Origin: Cavia porcellus
Lineage: Eukaryota > Chordata > Mammalia > Rodentia > Caviidae
Assembly (NCBI RefSeq): GCF_034190915.1
Contig: NW_026947486.1
Span: 25,331,344-25,395,343, forward strand
Direction of reading: 5' to 3'
Length of the DNA: 64,000 bases
Below, piece by piece: positions 10,903 to 21,868 of the stretch. The notes under the pieces are model-generated. The model searched no databases, had not been told where the DNA came from, and worked only from the letters and a program-made list of their open reading frames with translations. Position 1 is the stretch's first letter, and the number at the start of each line of letters is the position of its first letter. Made by a program: the position numbers and the translations under genes.

Positions 10903-11790
10903 AGATCTAAATACTAAAACAAAAACACTAAATCTACTGTTACACAAGGTAGGTAGAAGTCTTGGAGACATAGGGGTAGGCAGAGAATTCGTGTACACAG
11001 TGCAAACTTCATGGGAAACACTGCAATGAATTAAAAACTGGTATCTCATATTATTGAAAAGTTTCTGCACTTCAAAAGAAATCACCAACAGAGTGAAAAA
11101 ACCCCACAGAATGGGAAAGAATTTTAGCCAACAACCCCTCAGACAAAGGACTTACATCCAGAACACATAAAGAATTAAAAACCATCAAGCCCCCAAAGTC
11201 AAAGACCCTCTTCAAAAATGGGCATCTGAGATGAATACACATTTCTCAGATGAAGGTACACAAATGACAAATAAATACATGAAGTACAGTTCACCATCAC
11301 TGGTCATTCAAGAAATGCAAATTAAAACAGTGCTGAGATTTCATCTCACTCAGCAAAGAATAGCTGCCATCAAGAAATCAACTAGCCAATGTTGGCAAGG
11401 CTGCAGGGATAAAGGAACACTGTTCCACTGTTGGTGGGAGGGTAGACTGTGTGGAAACAGTACGGAAATACTGGTTTCCAACCAGTATGGAAATCAGTAT
11501 GGAGAATTCTCAGAAGGCTAGGACTGGAAGTTCCATTCAACCCAGCTTTTCCCCTCCTAGGTATTTTTCCAGAAAAACTGAAAAGTTCATGTCACAAAGA
11601 CATATGTGCACCTATGTTCATATCAGCCCTATTTGTAATAGCTAAATTTTGGAAACAACCAAGATACACATCGACTACAGAGTGGATGAAAAGATATTGT
11701 ATTTTTTACAATGGAATATTAGTCAGCTATAAAAAGGATGATTTTGAGGCCTTCATAGGCAAATGGAGATAACTCTAGGCTATCTTCATT

Positions 11791-13118
11791 AGTGAAATAA
11801 TTAAGAATCATATTTATACATATCACATTGTGTCTCTAGTGTAAAAAGTAATAAGAAATGTAGGAGTAATAAAATCCAAAATGTGTAATTGCTATTGTAA
11901 AAAAGAAAGGAAAAGAAAGTGCTCTAAAGGATACAACTGCAGGTATGTTTACATGTGTAGGATTGAAAACCATATTACTACGCTTCTGTTGGATAGTTAA
12001 ACAGAACTGTTTGCAGTCTGTCTGTTTAAATGTCCACTTGGTATGCTTTAATTTTATAACTTGAACAACTATTTCTAAGAGGATAATATGTATTTTATCA
12101 ACTAGTGATTTCTTGCTATTTATTATTTTGAAGATTTTGTTATTTCTACCCTGTTTTCTGTTTTATTTTTTATTTAAATAAAAAATGATACAAGTACATA
12201 AGATACACAAAACTCAGTAAATACAGTGAAAGGATAAGAATCTACTTAAAAGTGAAAAATAACACCTCAGCAACAAGAGGAAGGGAATAGAAAAATACCT
12301 AAAATTATATAAACACACTTAAGATAGCTAAGATGATTGTTGTACAAATTGTATAAGTTCTTAGAATAAAATAGGTAACATTCATAAGAGTGGAACAATT
12401 GTACATATTATTGTATGGTGATCTGAGGAATTTTTGAAGATCATTATGTAAAATAACAACCCTAGTTATGCTCCCACCACCTTGTTTTGAAGGCTTAAAT
12501 TGTCAGTGTTCTGGGCTCTTTGCTATTGTTTATTTGTCTTTTCATTTCCTGTTTTGCTAGAAATTTGTTTTTTTTTTTCCTTTTTTGTTTTTCCATCTAA
12601 TACAGAGTGGATAGGTATACATGTAGAGACTCATGCATGCATAGAACTTCATATAATGCATGATGAAATGAACAGCTACTTTGAACAAAAAGACACATTA
12701 AGGTACCCAGGGCTGATTTGTAGTGTCATGATGTGAAATCCAGCAACACTATTATTCATTGTTCATAGTGAGGTTAGTCCACTTTATATTATTTAATTTC
12801 AACATACATGAAGATATGGACAGGGCTTTTGAAGAGAATGAGAGACATTATGGCAGCCATTGTTGACCTCCCTATTGTCTGGTTTTGAAGACCTAAAATA
12901 CCTGCATAATTTAGTTCTGATCAGTTTAATACTATTTTTGTTTGTATGAATTCATTTTATGTGAAGATGTGGGCAATTGTTTGGAAGAAAACAAGAGACA
13001 GTATGATAGACAGTGAAGACCTTCTGTTGTCTTGCTTTGAAATCTGTCTCATACTGTTTTCTTATGATCTGTTTTGTTATGTTTAATTTTACCCTCTTTA
13101 AAATAAAATTTTAAAAAA
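11791..13118 (+). other. L1 3'UTR with repeated modules
   Basis: Non-coding AT-rich 3'UTR of the preceding L1. It contains a ~155-bp direct repeat: a module with gaagatatgg...gagacattatgg...ttgtctggttttgaag at about 12810 recurs near 12964 as gaagatgtggg...gacagtatgatag...gttgtcttgctttgaa. The same modules occur in the L1 tails at 29441-29815 and 17389-17512. The element ends in an A-rich run at 13118. Confidence 0.65.
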
Positions 13119-13366
13119 TCGAGTAGAGCTGAAGGAATAGAGGCAAAATATGAATGTTTAGAATATAAAATAATTAGTGTTCATAAAAATAATATAAAAG
13201 AATGAGTTTCCATAAAAATGTTCAAAACAGAAATCTAGGAGATTAAAAATATGTTTCAAAGTATGGGAAGTAGAGGCAACCACTGTGAAGACAGGGTTTT
13301 CAGTGATGCCTTAATGAAAGATATCTTAAAGAAGACCATAGAACATGAAAAATAAGAAAACTGCAG
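13119..13366. other. Unassigned AT-rich spacer
   Basis: Purine-rich sequence between the poly(A) of one L1 and the ORF1 remnant of an older one. It may be decayed ORF1 N-terminal sequence of the following element, but no frame supports this. Confidence 0.3.
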
Positions 13367-14630
13367 TTAGATGAATAATATGAAAATAATTGGAATTAAT
13401 GAAAAATTGGAAGATAGCATTAAGGATATCAAGAGCCTGTTTACAAAAGTAATACCAAAAAGCTTTAGGTGTTTGATGTTGAAAAAATTAGCATACAGAT
13501 AAGTGTGGTGTATAGAATAGTGAAGAACCATGAAAAGAAAGAAATCAGTAAATGTCATAAAATAATGAAAATACCAGAAATCCAACCAAAAATTGGAACA
13601 CGGAAAATGTTTGAGTAAAACAGCAAATTAGCTATAAAGGAAGACATCAGAATTACAGCAAATGTCCCAACACAAACCATAAAGGCAAGGATAGCTTGGA
13701 ATCAAATGTTTCAAGCCATAAAAAAATCAATTTCCAATCCATACTAAAACAACTTACAAAATTATCTTTCAAAATTAATGAAGAAATAAAATGATTCCAT
13801 GATGAAGAATACCTAAAGAAATTCACGACTACAAAACCAACACTCAAAAAAATTCTCAGGAACACACTAAACAGAGAATATATTCTTGATAATACCAAAA
13901 CGTCCAATAAATCAATGGATTAGGTAGGAAAAGCAATTATACAGAAGGGAAAGAAAGCAAATCAGAAACAAATAAATAATTAAATGATAGCAATAAGTCT
14001 GTACTCTTCAATAGTAGCTATTGATGTAATTGGAATCAATTAGCCAAATGAAAAATAGAGGTTATCAGATTGAATTTAAAAAATCAAAGGTATGCTATAT
14101 ATAAGAAAAACAATTTTAAAAATTCATAGACTAAATATCAAAGGATGGTTAAAAAATGTCCCATACAATGAGAACTTGAAAATACGCAGGAAAGGCTGTC
14201 CTATTCTTCAACAAATTGGACTTTAAGCCAAAGCTGATCAAAAGAGAAGTAAAAGGACAATACTTATTGATTAACTGAACCTTTGACCAGGAAATGAGAG
14301 CAATTATAAACATATTTACACCAAATCACTGTACACTAAGCCTCACAAAACAAGCTAACAATGATCAGATAAACATTAATGCATTCATAATGGGGGAAGT
14401 TGCTACCACATTACCACAAATAAATGAACCAAACCAAAAAAGATCAATAAAGAAATGTTACATTCAAACCAAACTTTTGAACAAATGGACTTACCAGCTA
14501 TCTATAGAATGTCCCACCCAACAGCCCAATAAACATTCTTTTCATCCATACGTAGTAATTTCTCCAAAATAGACCACATATTATAATAAAATATACTGAA
14601 GAAAATAAAAAAGAATCAAATTTTCAGAAG
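13367..14630 (+). mobile_element. Old LINE-1 fragment, plus strand (ORF1 end + endonuclease)
   Basis: This is the most diverged L1 in the window. ORF1 C-terminal sequence at 13380-13880 is recognisable from KIIGINEKLEDSIKDIK, KIPEIQPKIGT and FTTTKPTLKKILRNTLN-like segments. Endonuclease follows at about 13985-14600, with RAIINIFTPN at 14300 and FMGEVATTLPQINEPNQ-like sequence in a 92-codon frame at 14294-14572. All frames are broken. No RT follows; the sequence passes into a short minisatellite. Confidence 0.65.
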
Positions 14631-14640
14631 CGGAATCACA

Positions 14641-14830
14641 CCTTCTGTGAGCCAGTGTATGCCACAGGGAGTGGGAAGAGACTCCCAGCAAAAAGCTGAG
14701 CCATGCCTTCCTTTGAGACTGGGTCTGCCATGGGGAATGGAAACAGACACAGCAAGAAACCAAAGAATGTTTTCCTGTGAGCCAGCCAGTGCACAGACTG
14801 GGAAAACAGAAAAGTATCATCCACCCCACC
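14641..14830 (+). repeat. ~64-bp minisatellite, three units
   Basis: Three imperfect tandem units start near 14643, 14708 and 14772. Each opens with ttctgtgag or ttcctttgag or ttcctgtgag, then has a gccacaggg/gccatgggg run and a purine-rich stretch. Base composition is more GC-rich than the flanks. It is probably part of an L1 UTR, which is inference. Confidence 0.5.
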
Positions 14831-14919
14831 TCATCCCACCGTTCTAAGCAACTGGTTGATTCAGAGGAACTCAGATGATAGCACCTGGGGTGAAAGGAAT
14901 AGCTTGATGCTTGCATTGT

Positions 14920-15149
14920 TTGATTGACTCTGCAGGCTTGGGACTGGTGGTCTGGGCATCTATTTGAAAGATGGCAGTGTTTATTGTGGCAACTGTGGAG
15001 GATTTACTTCTGTCTTGTTTTTGAAATCAAATGTTTTGTTCTGTTTCACTGTTTTGTTTTATTCCTGTGTCTGGTAACCTGAGAAATATTTTGAAGACAA
15101 CAATATGCAGTATAACAACCATTGTTAAACTTTTATCATCATGTTTTTT
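14920..15149 (+). other. L1 3'UTR fragment
   Basis: Matches the L1 3'UTR modules elsewhere: cagtgtttattgtggcaactgtgg...cttgtttttgaaatc, then gaaatattttgaagacaacaatatg. It ends at the T-rich boundary where the minus-strand L1 poly(T) begins. Confidence 0.5.
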
Positions 15150-17388
15150 AATTTTTTATTTTAAGGAGATTAAGATAAAAGAGGACATAACAAAGCAGAT
15201 CAGAATAGAACAATTTAAGCAATACAGTATTTCATCAAAAGACAACCTGATATAACAGTAGCTACCATAATGTCTCTTTCCTTGAAATAGTTGAGCATAC
15301 ATTCATAAACAATAGTATCAAACATAAAAAATAGTATAAAGCCATTAAAGACCATGAAAGTATTACAGGGCATTCAGAACCAAATAACAGAAAACGAACA
15401 ATGGTTACTATATTATCCCATTGTCCACAAAAATTTTGTTTATACTACCACACATGATAAAATCCAATGAGACACTACATGATAGAACCAATGGAAACAG
15501 AAGAACAAAAGTATGGTAGGACTTCAAAATGAGATGATATTAAATCACCCCTGGATATTATAATGTCTTATTTTCTTCAAAATAGCTGTTGATACCATCA
15601 CAGATAATAAAATCAAACAATAAAAACATTCCAACTAATGAATGTAAACATTATAAGGCTTAAAGGCAATATAGTGGGGAATCACGATTACCATAGACTT
15701 TTATGTACTCTTACCATTTCTTACATTAGGAAGATTATGTGGTATTTATACATATGAGTTTGATTTATTTCACTTATGAGTATGGTCTCAAGTTGCATCC
15801 ATTTATTCATAAATATCTCAATGTGATCATTCTTTATAGCCAAATAGTACATCATTATATAAGAATACCACAACTTTATTATCCATTCCTCAGTCGTTAG
15901 ACATTTGGGTTGTTTCCAAGATCTGGCTATTATAAATAGTGCTACTATAAATATGGGTGCACATATATCACTGTGGTATGATGTTTTCAGTTCTTCTGGG
16001 AATATGCCTAGAAGTGGAATAGCTGGGATTTCCAATCCCAGCTTTTTGAGGAATTTCCAGACTGACCTCCACAGTAGTTGCACCAGTGTACACTCCCACC
16101 AACAGTGCAGGAAGTTCCTTTTTCCCCACAGCCTCTCCAGCATTTGTTGTTGGTAGTTTTCGTGAACCTGGACATTCTTTCTGAAGAGAAATGGGATCTC
16201 AGTGTTGTTTTGATATGTATTTCTCTAATGAGTAATGATGATGAACATTTTTTCATGTATGTATTTGGCATTTGTATTTCTTCATCTGAGAAGTGTGTTT
16301 TCCTCTGATGCCCATTTTTGGATTGGATCTTTGAATTTCTGGGTTCTGATTTTTTAAATATTTAAATAAGAAGTCCTTTGCCTGAGGGACAGTTCACTAA
16401 GATTTTTACCCAGTCTGTGGATTGTCTTTTCAATGTGCTGGAGATTTCTTTTGACATGTAGAAACTTTTTAATAAGATGTGATCTCAGTTATTGATTCTG
16501 GGAAGTATTTTGCGTGTAGTTTGATTCCTGTTCATGAACTCTCTACCTACCTCTTTGTCTTAAAGATTTTTTTTTACCCAATTTTTCTTCCGACAGAGTT
16601 AGTTTTTCTGTTTCAGTATTCAAATCTTTTATTTTTTATTTTAGAACATGGTAATAGCCACGGGCCTAGTTTTAGTTTTTGGCATGTGGAGAGACAGTTT
16701 TTCCAGCACCATTTAATAAAGAGACTGCCTTTCTTCCAGTTTACATGTTTGGCCCCTATATTAAAGATAAGATGATTGAGTCTAGTTGTGGTTATATTTT
16801 CTGAGATCCTCTTTGATTTCTTTTTCAGGGCATTAGAATTTTACCTGCCTAGACTTTTTACTTCTTTCATGAGATTAATTCCTAAGTATTTCAATTTTGG
16901 ATTCTAGTGTGAAGGGTGTCGCTTCCCTTACTTCTGTCTCAGTGATTTTGTTGTTGGTGTATAGCAATGCTATTGATTTTTGAGTATTGATTTTGTATCC
17001 AGCTAAATTGCTGAATGTACTTATTATATCTAAGAGACTTTAAATGGAGTTTTGGAGGTTGTCTATGTAGAGTATCATGTCATCTGCAAATAATGATAAT
17101 TTTACTTCCTCTTTTCCTATTTTTACCCATTATATTTTTCTCTCTTGATTAATTGCTCTGGCTAGTATTTCCAGTACTGTGTTCAATAGGAGTGGTGATA
17201 AGGGACATCCTTGTCTTGTGCCTAATTTTAAGGTAAAGGCATTCAATTTTGGGCCATTTAATATGATATTGGCAGTTGGTTTGTCATAGATGGCCTTTAT
17301 AATATTGGGGTAAAAACCATCTATTCCAACTTTCTGTAAAATTTTTGTCATGAATGAATGTTGTACCTTATCAAAAGCTTTTTCTGCA

Positions 17389-17512
17389 GGAGACATTATG
17401 GTAATTACTGTTCATTATGGATTGTCTTGTGGTAAAATGTTGTGTTACTTGCATTGTTCTGATTTGATCTGCTTTGTTATGACCTCTTTTGTTTAATCTC
17501 TTTTTTAAAAAA
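17389..17512 (+). mobile_element. Nested 5'-truncated L1 tail with TSD
   Basis: A 124-bp insert made of the L1 3'UTR module (gagacattatggtaat...ttgcattgttctgatttgatctgctttg) and ending in a run of A. It is flanked by the 16-bp direct repeat aaaagctttttctgca (17373-17388 and 17513-17528), although the leading A residues overlap the tail. Orientation is opposite to the host L1. This is a clean target-primed insertion of a very short L1 3' end. Confidence 0.85.
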
Positions 17513-19108
17513 AAAAGCTTTTTCTGCATCTATAGAAATGATCATGTAATTCTTACTTTTGGCTTTATTGATATGGTGGATTACAATTATTGATTTAGAT
17601 TCATTGAACCATCCCTGCATGCTTGGAATGAATCCTACTGGATCATGGTATATAATCTTCTTTACAATTTGCTGCACCCTGTTTGCCAATATTTTATTGA
17701 GGATTTTTTGCATCTGTGTTCATTAGGGAGATTGGCCAGTAGTTTTCCTTTTTAGTTGGGTCTTTCTCAGGTTTTGGTACTTGAATAATATTTACTTCCA
17801 GGAATGACTTAGGAAGAATTGCTTCCCTTTTGATTTCAATGAAGAGTTTGAGGAATGTTGGCATTAAGTCTTCTTTGTATTCCTTGTACAATTCTGCAGT
17901 GAATCCGTCTGGGGTGAGGTCTTCTTTGTAGGCAAGGGGTTAATTGCATTTTCAATTTAATTAATAGAAATTGCATTATTAAACAGTTTTACACCTTCTT
18001 GACCTAGCTTGGGTACTTCATATGTTTCTAGGAATCTGTCCATTTCTTCTGTGTTATCAAACCTCTGAGAGTAGAGGTTTTTGAAATAGGTTTTGATCTT
18101 CTGTATTTCCACAGAGTCTGTAGTAATTTCACCTTTTTCATTCTTTTTGCATGAATTTGAGCTTTTTCTTCCCTTTTAAAAATAAGGTTGGCTAGGGGAT
18201 TATCAATTTTATTTATTCTTTCAAAGAACCAACTCTTTGATTCATTGATTCTTTGGATTGTTTTCTTAGTTTCTTTTGCATTAATTTCTGCTCTGATTTT
18301 TATAATTTCCTCACTTCTTTTGGCTTGAGGTTTGACTCCCTCTTCCTTCTCTAGATGTTTGAGGTGTAGCCTCAGGTTGTTTATCTGCATTCTTTCTGTT
18401 TTCCTGATGTGGGAACTCAGTGCAATTCATTTTTCCTCTGAGGACAGTTTTCATTGCATACCACAGATTCCGGTAAGTTGTATTTGTATTTTCATTTGCT
18501 TCTAGGTATTGTTTAATTTCTTCTTGAATTTCCCCTGTGTCCCACTGATTGCTCAAGAGTGTATTATTCAATTTCCATGTGTTTGTGGGGTTTTTCCAGT
18601 TACTTTTACCATTAATTTCTAGCTTCATGGTGCTATGATCTGATAACATGTATGGGAGAGTTTCAATTCTTTTGTAGTTATTTAAACATGTTCTGTGGGA
18701 TAGTATATGGTCTATTTTGGGGAATGTCCGATGTACTGTTGAGAAGAATGTATATTCTGATATTGTTCAATGGAACACTCTGTATACGTCTATGAAGTCC
18801 ATTTGTTCACAGGTGTGATCCTATTCTGTTATATCTTTGCTGGTTTTCTGTCTGGTTTATCTGTTCCCTGGTGTCAATGGTGTGTTAAGGTCTCCTGTTA
18901 TAATTGTGTTATTTTTATTTGATTTTTCATTTCTATTAATGCTTGCTTTGTATAACTGGGTGCTCTGGAATTTGTGACTGTATATTTAAGATTATTATCT
19001 CTTCATCTTGAAATTTTCCCCTAACCAGAATGTAGTGAACTTCTTTATCTCTTAGGATCATTCCTGGTTTAAAGTTCACAGTGTGTGGAAACAGAATAGC
19101 TACCCCAC

Positions 19109-19130
19109 TTTTTTTTTTTTTTTTTTTTTT
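19109..19130. repeat. Homopolymer T22
   Basis: Twenty-two consecutive T on the plus strand inside the L1 endonuclease, where related copies (4000, 28100, 58990) have only a short T-rich segment. It looks like a slippage expansion. Confidence 0.9.
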
Positions 19131-19434
19131 GGTTCCTGTTGCATGAAGTATAGTTTTCCATCTTTTGTCTTTCAGTCTGTGAGTTTCCTTTTGGGTTAGA
19201 TGGGTTTCTTGTAGACAGCATATGGTTGGATATTGTTTCTTGATCCATTCTGCCAGTTTGTTTCTTTTAATTGGTGAACTGAGACCATTTACATTAATGG
19301 TTGTAACTGTTATATTTTGCTTTATTGTTTACATGTTATCTTTTTCTGTTTCATCTTTATCTTTCCATTCTGTTTAATTATCTCTCTTGTTTAGTGGTTT
19401 TTTTTTCCTATGTGTTATCTAAACTGTTTTTCAG

Positions 19435-20415
19435 CATTCTTTGCAGGTGATCATGATGTTCTTCATCTGTTCTTTGTCATGGAACTATCTTATTTCTTCA
19501 TCAATTTTGAAGAACAGTTTTTCAGGGTACATAAGTCTAGGTTGGAAATCATTTTGCTTTAGGATCTGAAACACTTTATTCCATGCTCTTGACTTCATTG
19601 TTTGTGTTGAGAAGTCTGCTGTGATTCTATTAGGCTTTCCTTTATAAGTGATCTGTCTCTTCTCTCTGACAGCTTTCAATATTCTATTGTTATGTTGGAT
19701 TTCTGGGATGGTGATTTTTATATGTCTGGGTATAGTTTTGTTTTGGTTATGGCTATTTGGAGTCCTATATGCTTCACTAATCCTAATGTCAGTTTCCAAT
19801 CTCATGTTTGGGAAATTTTCAGCTATTACTTTTGTAAATAGTTTGTTCAAATAATTTGTGCTGTCCTCCTGTTTTTCATTTATCCCTATCAATCTTATGT
19901 TATTTTTCTTTGAGTCATCTTGAAGCTGTTGGATTGTTTTTTCCTTATTCCTTGTTATTTTTAAGAAATTTTTCCTTTCTTATTCACTAGCTGCAAGGTT
20001 GTCTTAGAGGCCTGAAATTCTACCTTCACTTTCATTGAGGCATTTTTGAAAATTTTCAATGGGATTTTTTATTTCTTGTATATCTATTTGAATCTGCTTT
20101 ATGTATTCTGTTTGTTTCTTATATTATTCATCCAGGGATTGTATCTTTTTGTTTTGTTCCTCTAGTTTTTTAACTGTGTCCTACTTAGATGTGTTCAGCA
20201 CCTCTTTCATTATTTTTATCCTTTCTTCTTTTACCTGGGAGATTTTTTCTAGTTTGAATTCCTTTAAATCTCCCCAGAGTTGCTTCTTTATTTCAGTTAC
20301 TATTATTTCAGGTATTTCAGGCATATAACATAGTTTCTTCTATGTGCCTGGCTCCTAGTCTTTCTTGGGATGGGCTGGATGTTTGAGATTGCATTTTGGT
20401 CTTTCACTTTGTCAT
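19435..20415 (-). pseudogene. L1 ORF1 pseudogene, RRM and CTD well preserved
   Basis: ORF1p, the nucleic-acid chaperone of the L1 RNP. The ATG at 20415 is set by KMQSQTSSPSQE, shared with other copies. The N-terminal and coiled-coil part is frameshifted, but 19892-19485 is open for 135 codons and covers the RRM and C-terminal domain: LFTKVIAENFPNM, RHIKITIPEIQHNNRILKAV, ITADFSTQTMKSR and DFQPRLMYPEKL. The far C-terminal STKPTL segment seen at 7719 is missing, so the end is shortened. Confidence 0.8.
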
Positions 20416-21190
20416 TTTCCTATATTTCTGTGCTTCAAATGTTGTTTCAAAGCTTACCCTTGGCATGCTGGAAATTGTCTCCTGTGTCCTGGACTCCTTA
20501 GACTCCTCTGGTAGTGTAGCTCCCTCCTTGGGCAGCGAGGTCTGCGGATTAAAAGAAGGTTACCAGGCATAGCTCAAGCTTGCCTACACAGTCCAGGCAG
20601 GCCAGAATTCCACCAATCCCAATCCACTGTTGTCACATGCTGCGTGGGTCCCTAACCACCAAGAGCAAGGATCTGAAACTCTCCCAACGATTGGATGTTG
20701 TGCAGGCATCCACCTCCTTGGGTGGCAAAGCTCCCCAGGCTGAAAGAAGGTCACCTGAGCAGCCTAGGCAAGCTTCAAACCTCCTCTGTAGTGTGGTTCC
20801 CTCCTCCAGGCAGCAGCAGTGGCACTCTCCAGCCTGAGAGAAGGTTGCTGGCAATGCCCAAGTAGTCCTTTGCAGCATAGCTACCTCCTCCAGACAGTGG
20901 CAGTAGAGGCGGTGCTCTCTGGACTGAGAGAATGTCACTGGCAAGGCCTAAGCAGGCCTCTGAAGCACAGCTCCCTCCTCCAAATGGCGGCAGTGGTGGT
21001 TGTGCTTTCTGGACTGAGAGAAGGTTGCTGACAAGACCTAAGTAGGCCTCCACAGTGCATCTCCCTCCTCTAGATGGCAGCAGCAGTGGCAGTGCTCTCT
21101 GGACTCAAAGAAGGTTGCCAGCAAGGCCCAAGCAGGCCTCAGCAGCACTTCTCCCTCCTCTAGACATTGGCAGCAGTGGCAGTGCTAGTC
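20416..21190 (-). repeat. L1 5'UTR with a second ~90-bp tandem array
   Basis: From about 20740 to 21190 the phrase ctgagagaaggttgctg and variants recurs at 20834, 20934, 21014 and 21104 (spacings 100, 80 and 90 bp), each unit also having ctccctcctc(c/t)aga and ggcagtgctctctgg on the plus strand. The unit sequence is different from that of the 6045-6617 array, although the period is the same. The section 20416-20740 is unrepeated leader. Confidence 0.7.
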
Positions 21191-21868
21191 AGTTGCATTT
21201 CTATAAAATAACAATGAACAATTTGAAAAAGAAACTGATGAAACAGTTCCATGTATAACATATTTAAAAGTAGTAACACACTTAAGGATAAACCTAATCA
21301 AGAAATAAAAGACTTGTGTACATAAAACTACAAAATGTTGTTGGAAAATATGCAAACAAATAGAGATTCTGTGCTGATGAATACAAATATTATTATGTTG
21401 TCAGTAGTATCCAAAGTGATCCACACATTTACCTTCACTATTAAAATCTCAACACCACCAGACATTGTGCCACATGCCTGCAGTTCTAGATACTTACTAG
21501 GATGAGGCAGGAGCATCACATGTTGGAAGCCAGCCTGGGCAACTTAGTGACACATTTCTCAAAATACAAATATCTGGGGATGTACCTCAGGGCTTACTGG
21601 CTTCAGTCCTCAGTACTGAGAACAAATATCAACAAAAATAAAAAATTCCTTCTGAATGTATATTGAAAGGCACACCAAATACCAGAAAAATCATTTTAAG
21701 AAGAAAATTGGATGTCTTCAATTTCTTTGTTTCAAACTTATTACAAAACTGTACTATTAGGTGTGTGACATCATAAAGATAAACACAGTGACCAAGAAAT
21801 GAAGACTGCAGAGCCCAGAAGAAAACCCTTACACATATATGTTCAAATTATTTTGACCAATGTACCGA
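21191..21868 (+). pseudogene. Old L1 ORF2 C-terminal fragment
   Basis: Starts at the same ORF2 position as the fragment at 6618 (SVAFL equivalent of SIAFLYTNN) and runs on through strongly diverged thumb/connector sequence. It is interrupted by a B1/ID SINE at about 21450-21640. No frame of useful length remains. Assignment beyond about 21330 is weak. Confidence 0.5.
21450..21640 (+). mobile_element. B1/ID composite SINE
   Basis: The left part resembles a 7SL-derived B1 monomer: gccacatgcctgcagttctag, gatgaggcaggagcatc and agccagcctgggcaac. It is followed by an A-rich link and a tRNA-derived ID-like half (ctggggatgtacctcagggcttac, then cagtcctcagtactg) and an A-rich tail. Such dimeric B1/ID elements are known in squirrel-, dormouse- and beaver-related rodents. 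The copy is diverged. Confidence 0.7.

Larger units (their letters stand above)
7890..11790 (+). pseudogene. L1 ORF2 pseudogene, all domains, RT motif deleted
   Basis: Endonuclease (TSINVKGLNSPIK at about 7897, CCIQETHL at about 7990), linker, RT ([13 protein letters not shown] at 9836) and C-terminal region (KGTLFHCWWEG at 11411, IFPEKLKSSCHKDICAP at 11563) appear in the right order for ORF2p. The palm motif FADD expected shortly after 9940 is lost: the sequence goes from KLLL directly to a stop and AN-LKNS-like sequence. Many other stops and frameshifts occur. An ID SINE and an 85-bp duplication interrupt the C-terminal part near 10720-10985. Confidence 0.8.
7456..13118 (+). mobile_element. 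LINE-1, plus strand, 5'-truncated, with 3' end
   Basis: A 5.7-kb L1 that starts in ORF1 at about the conserved RILKAVREK segment (7485), continues through ORF2 (about 7890-11790) and a long AT-rich 3'UTR, and ends in taaaataaaattttaaaaaat at about 13118. An ID SINE (10819-10902) is nested in ORF2. No clear target-site duplication was found. All reading frames are broken, with the longest ORF2 pieces near 110 codons. Confidence 0.85.
15721..19320 (-). pseudogene. L1 ORF2 pseudogene with intact FADD motif
   Basis: On the minus strand the endonuclease opens with TINVNGLSSPIKRNK (about 19300), has CCLQETHL, then an expanded A22 run at 19130-19109. The RT shows [11 protein letters not shown] at about 17210 and the palm motif FADD at 17089-17100. 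The C-terminal part is an open frame of 140 codons (16143-15721) with the cysteine-region signature FLHCWWEC. Between 16800 and 16790 about 300 bp of connector are missing relative to the copy at 21869. The nested tail at 17389-17512 splits the RT. Confidence 0.8.
15150..21190 (-). mobile_element. Near-complete LINE-1, minus strand (6.0 kb)
   Basis: This is the most complete L1 here. On the minus strand it has a 5'UTR with a ~90-bp array (21190-20416), ORF1 (20415-19435), ORF2 (about 19320-15721), and a 3'UTR ending in a T-rich run at 15150 on the plus strand. ORF2 lost about 300 bp near 16795 and holds a 124-bp nested L1 tail at 17389-17512. Stops and frameshifts are scattered, so it is inactive. 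No convincing target-site duplication was found at its ends. Confidence 0.85.

Noticed and set aside
15031..15255. 74-codon frame across an L1 boundary
   Set aside because: It spans the junction of a plus-strand L1 tail and the minus-strand L1 poly(T), so it cannot be an ancestral gene.
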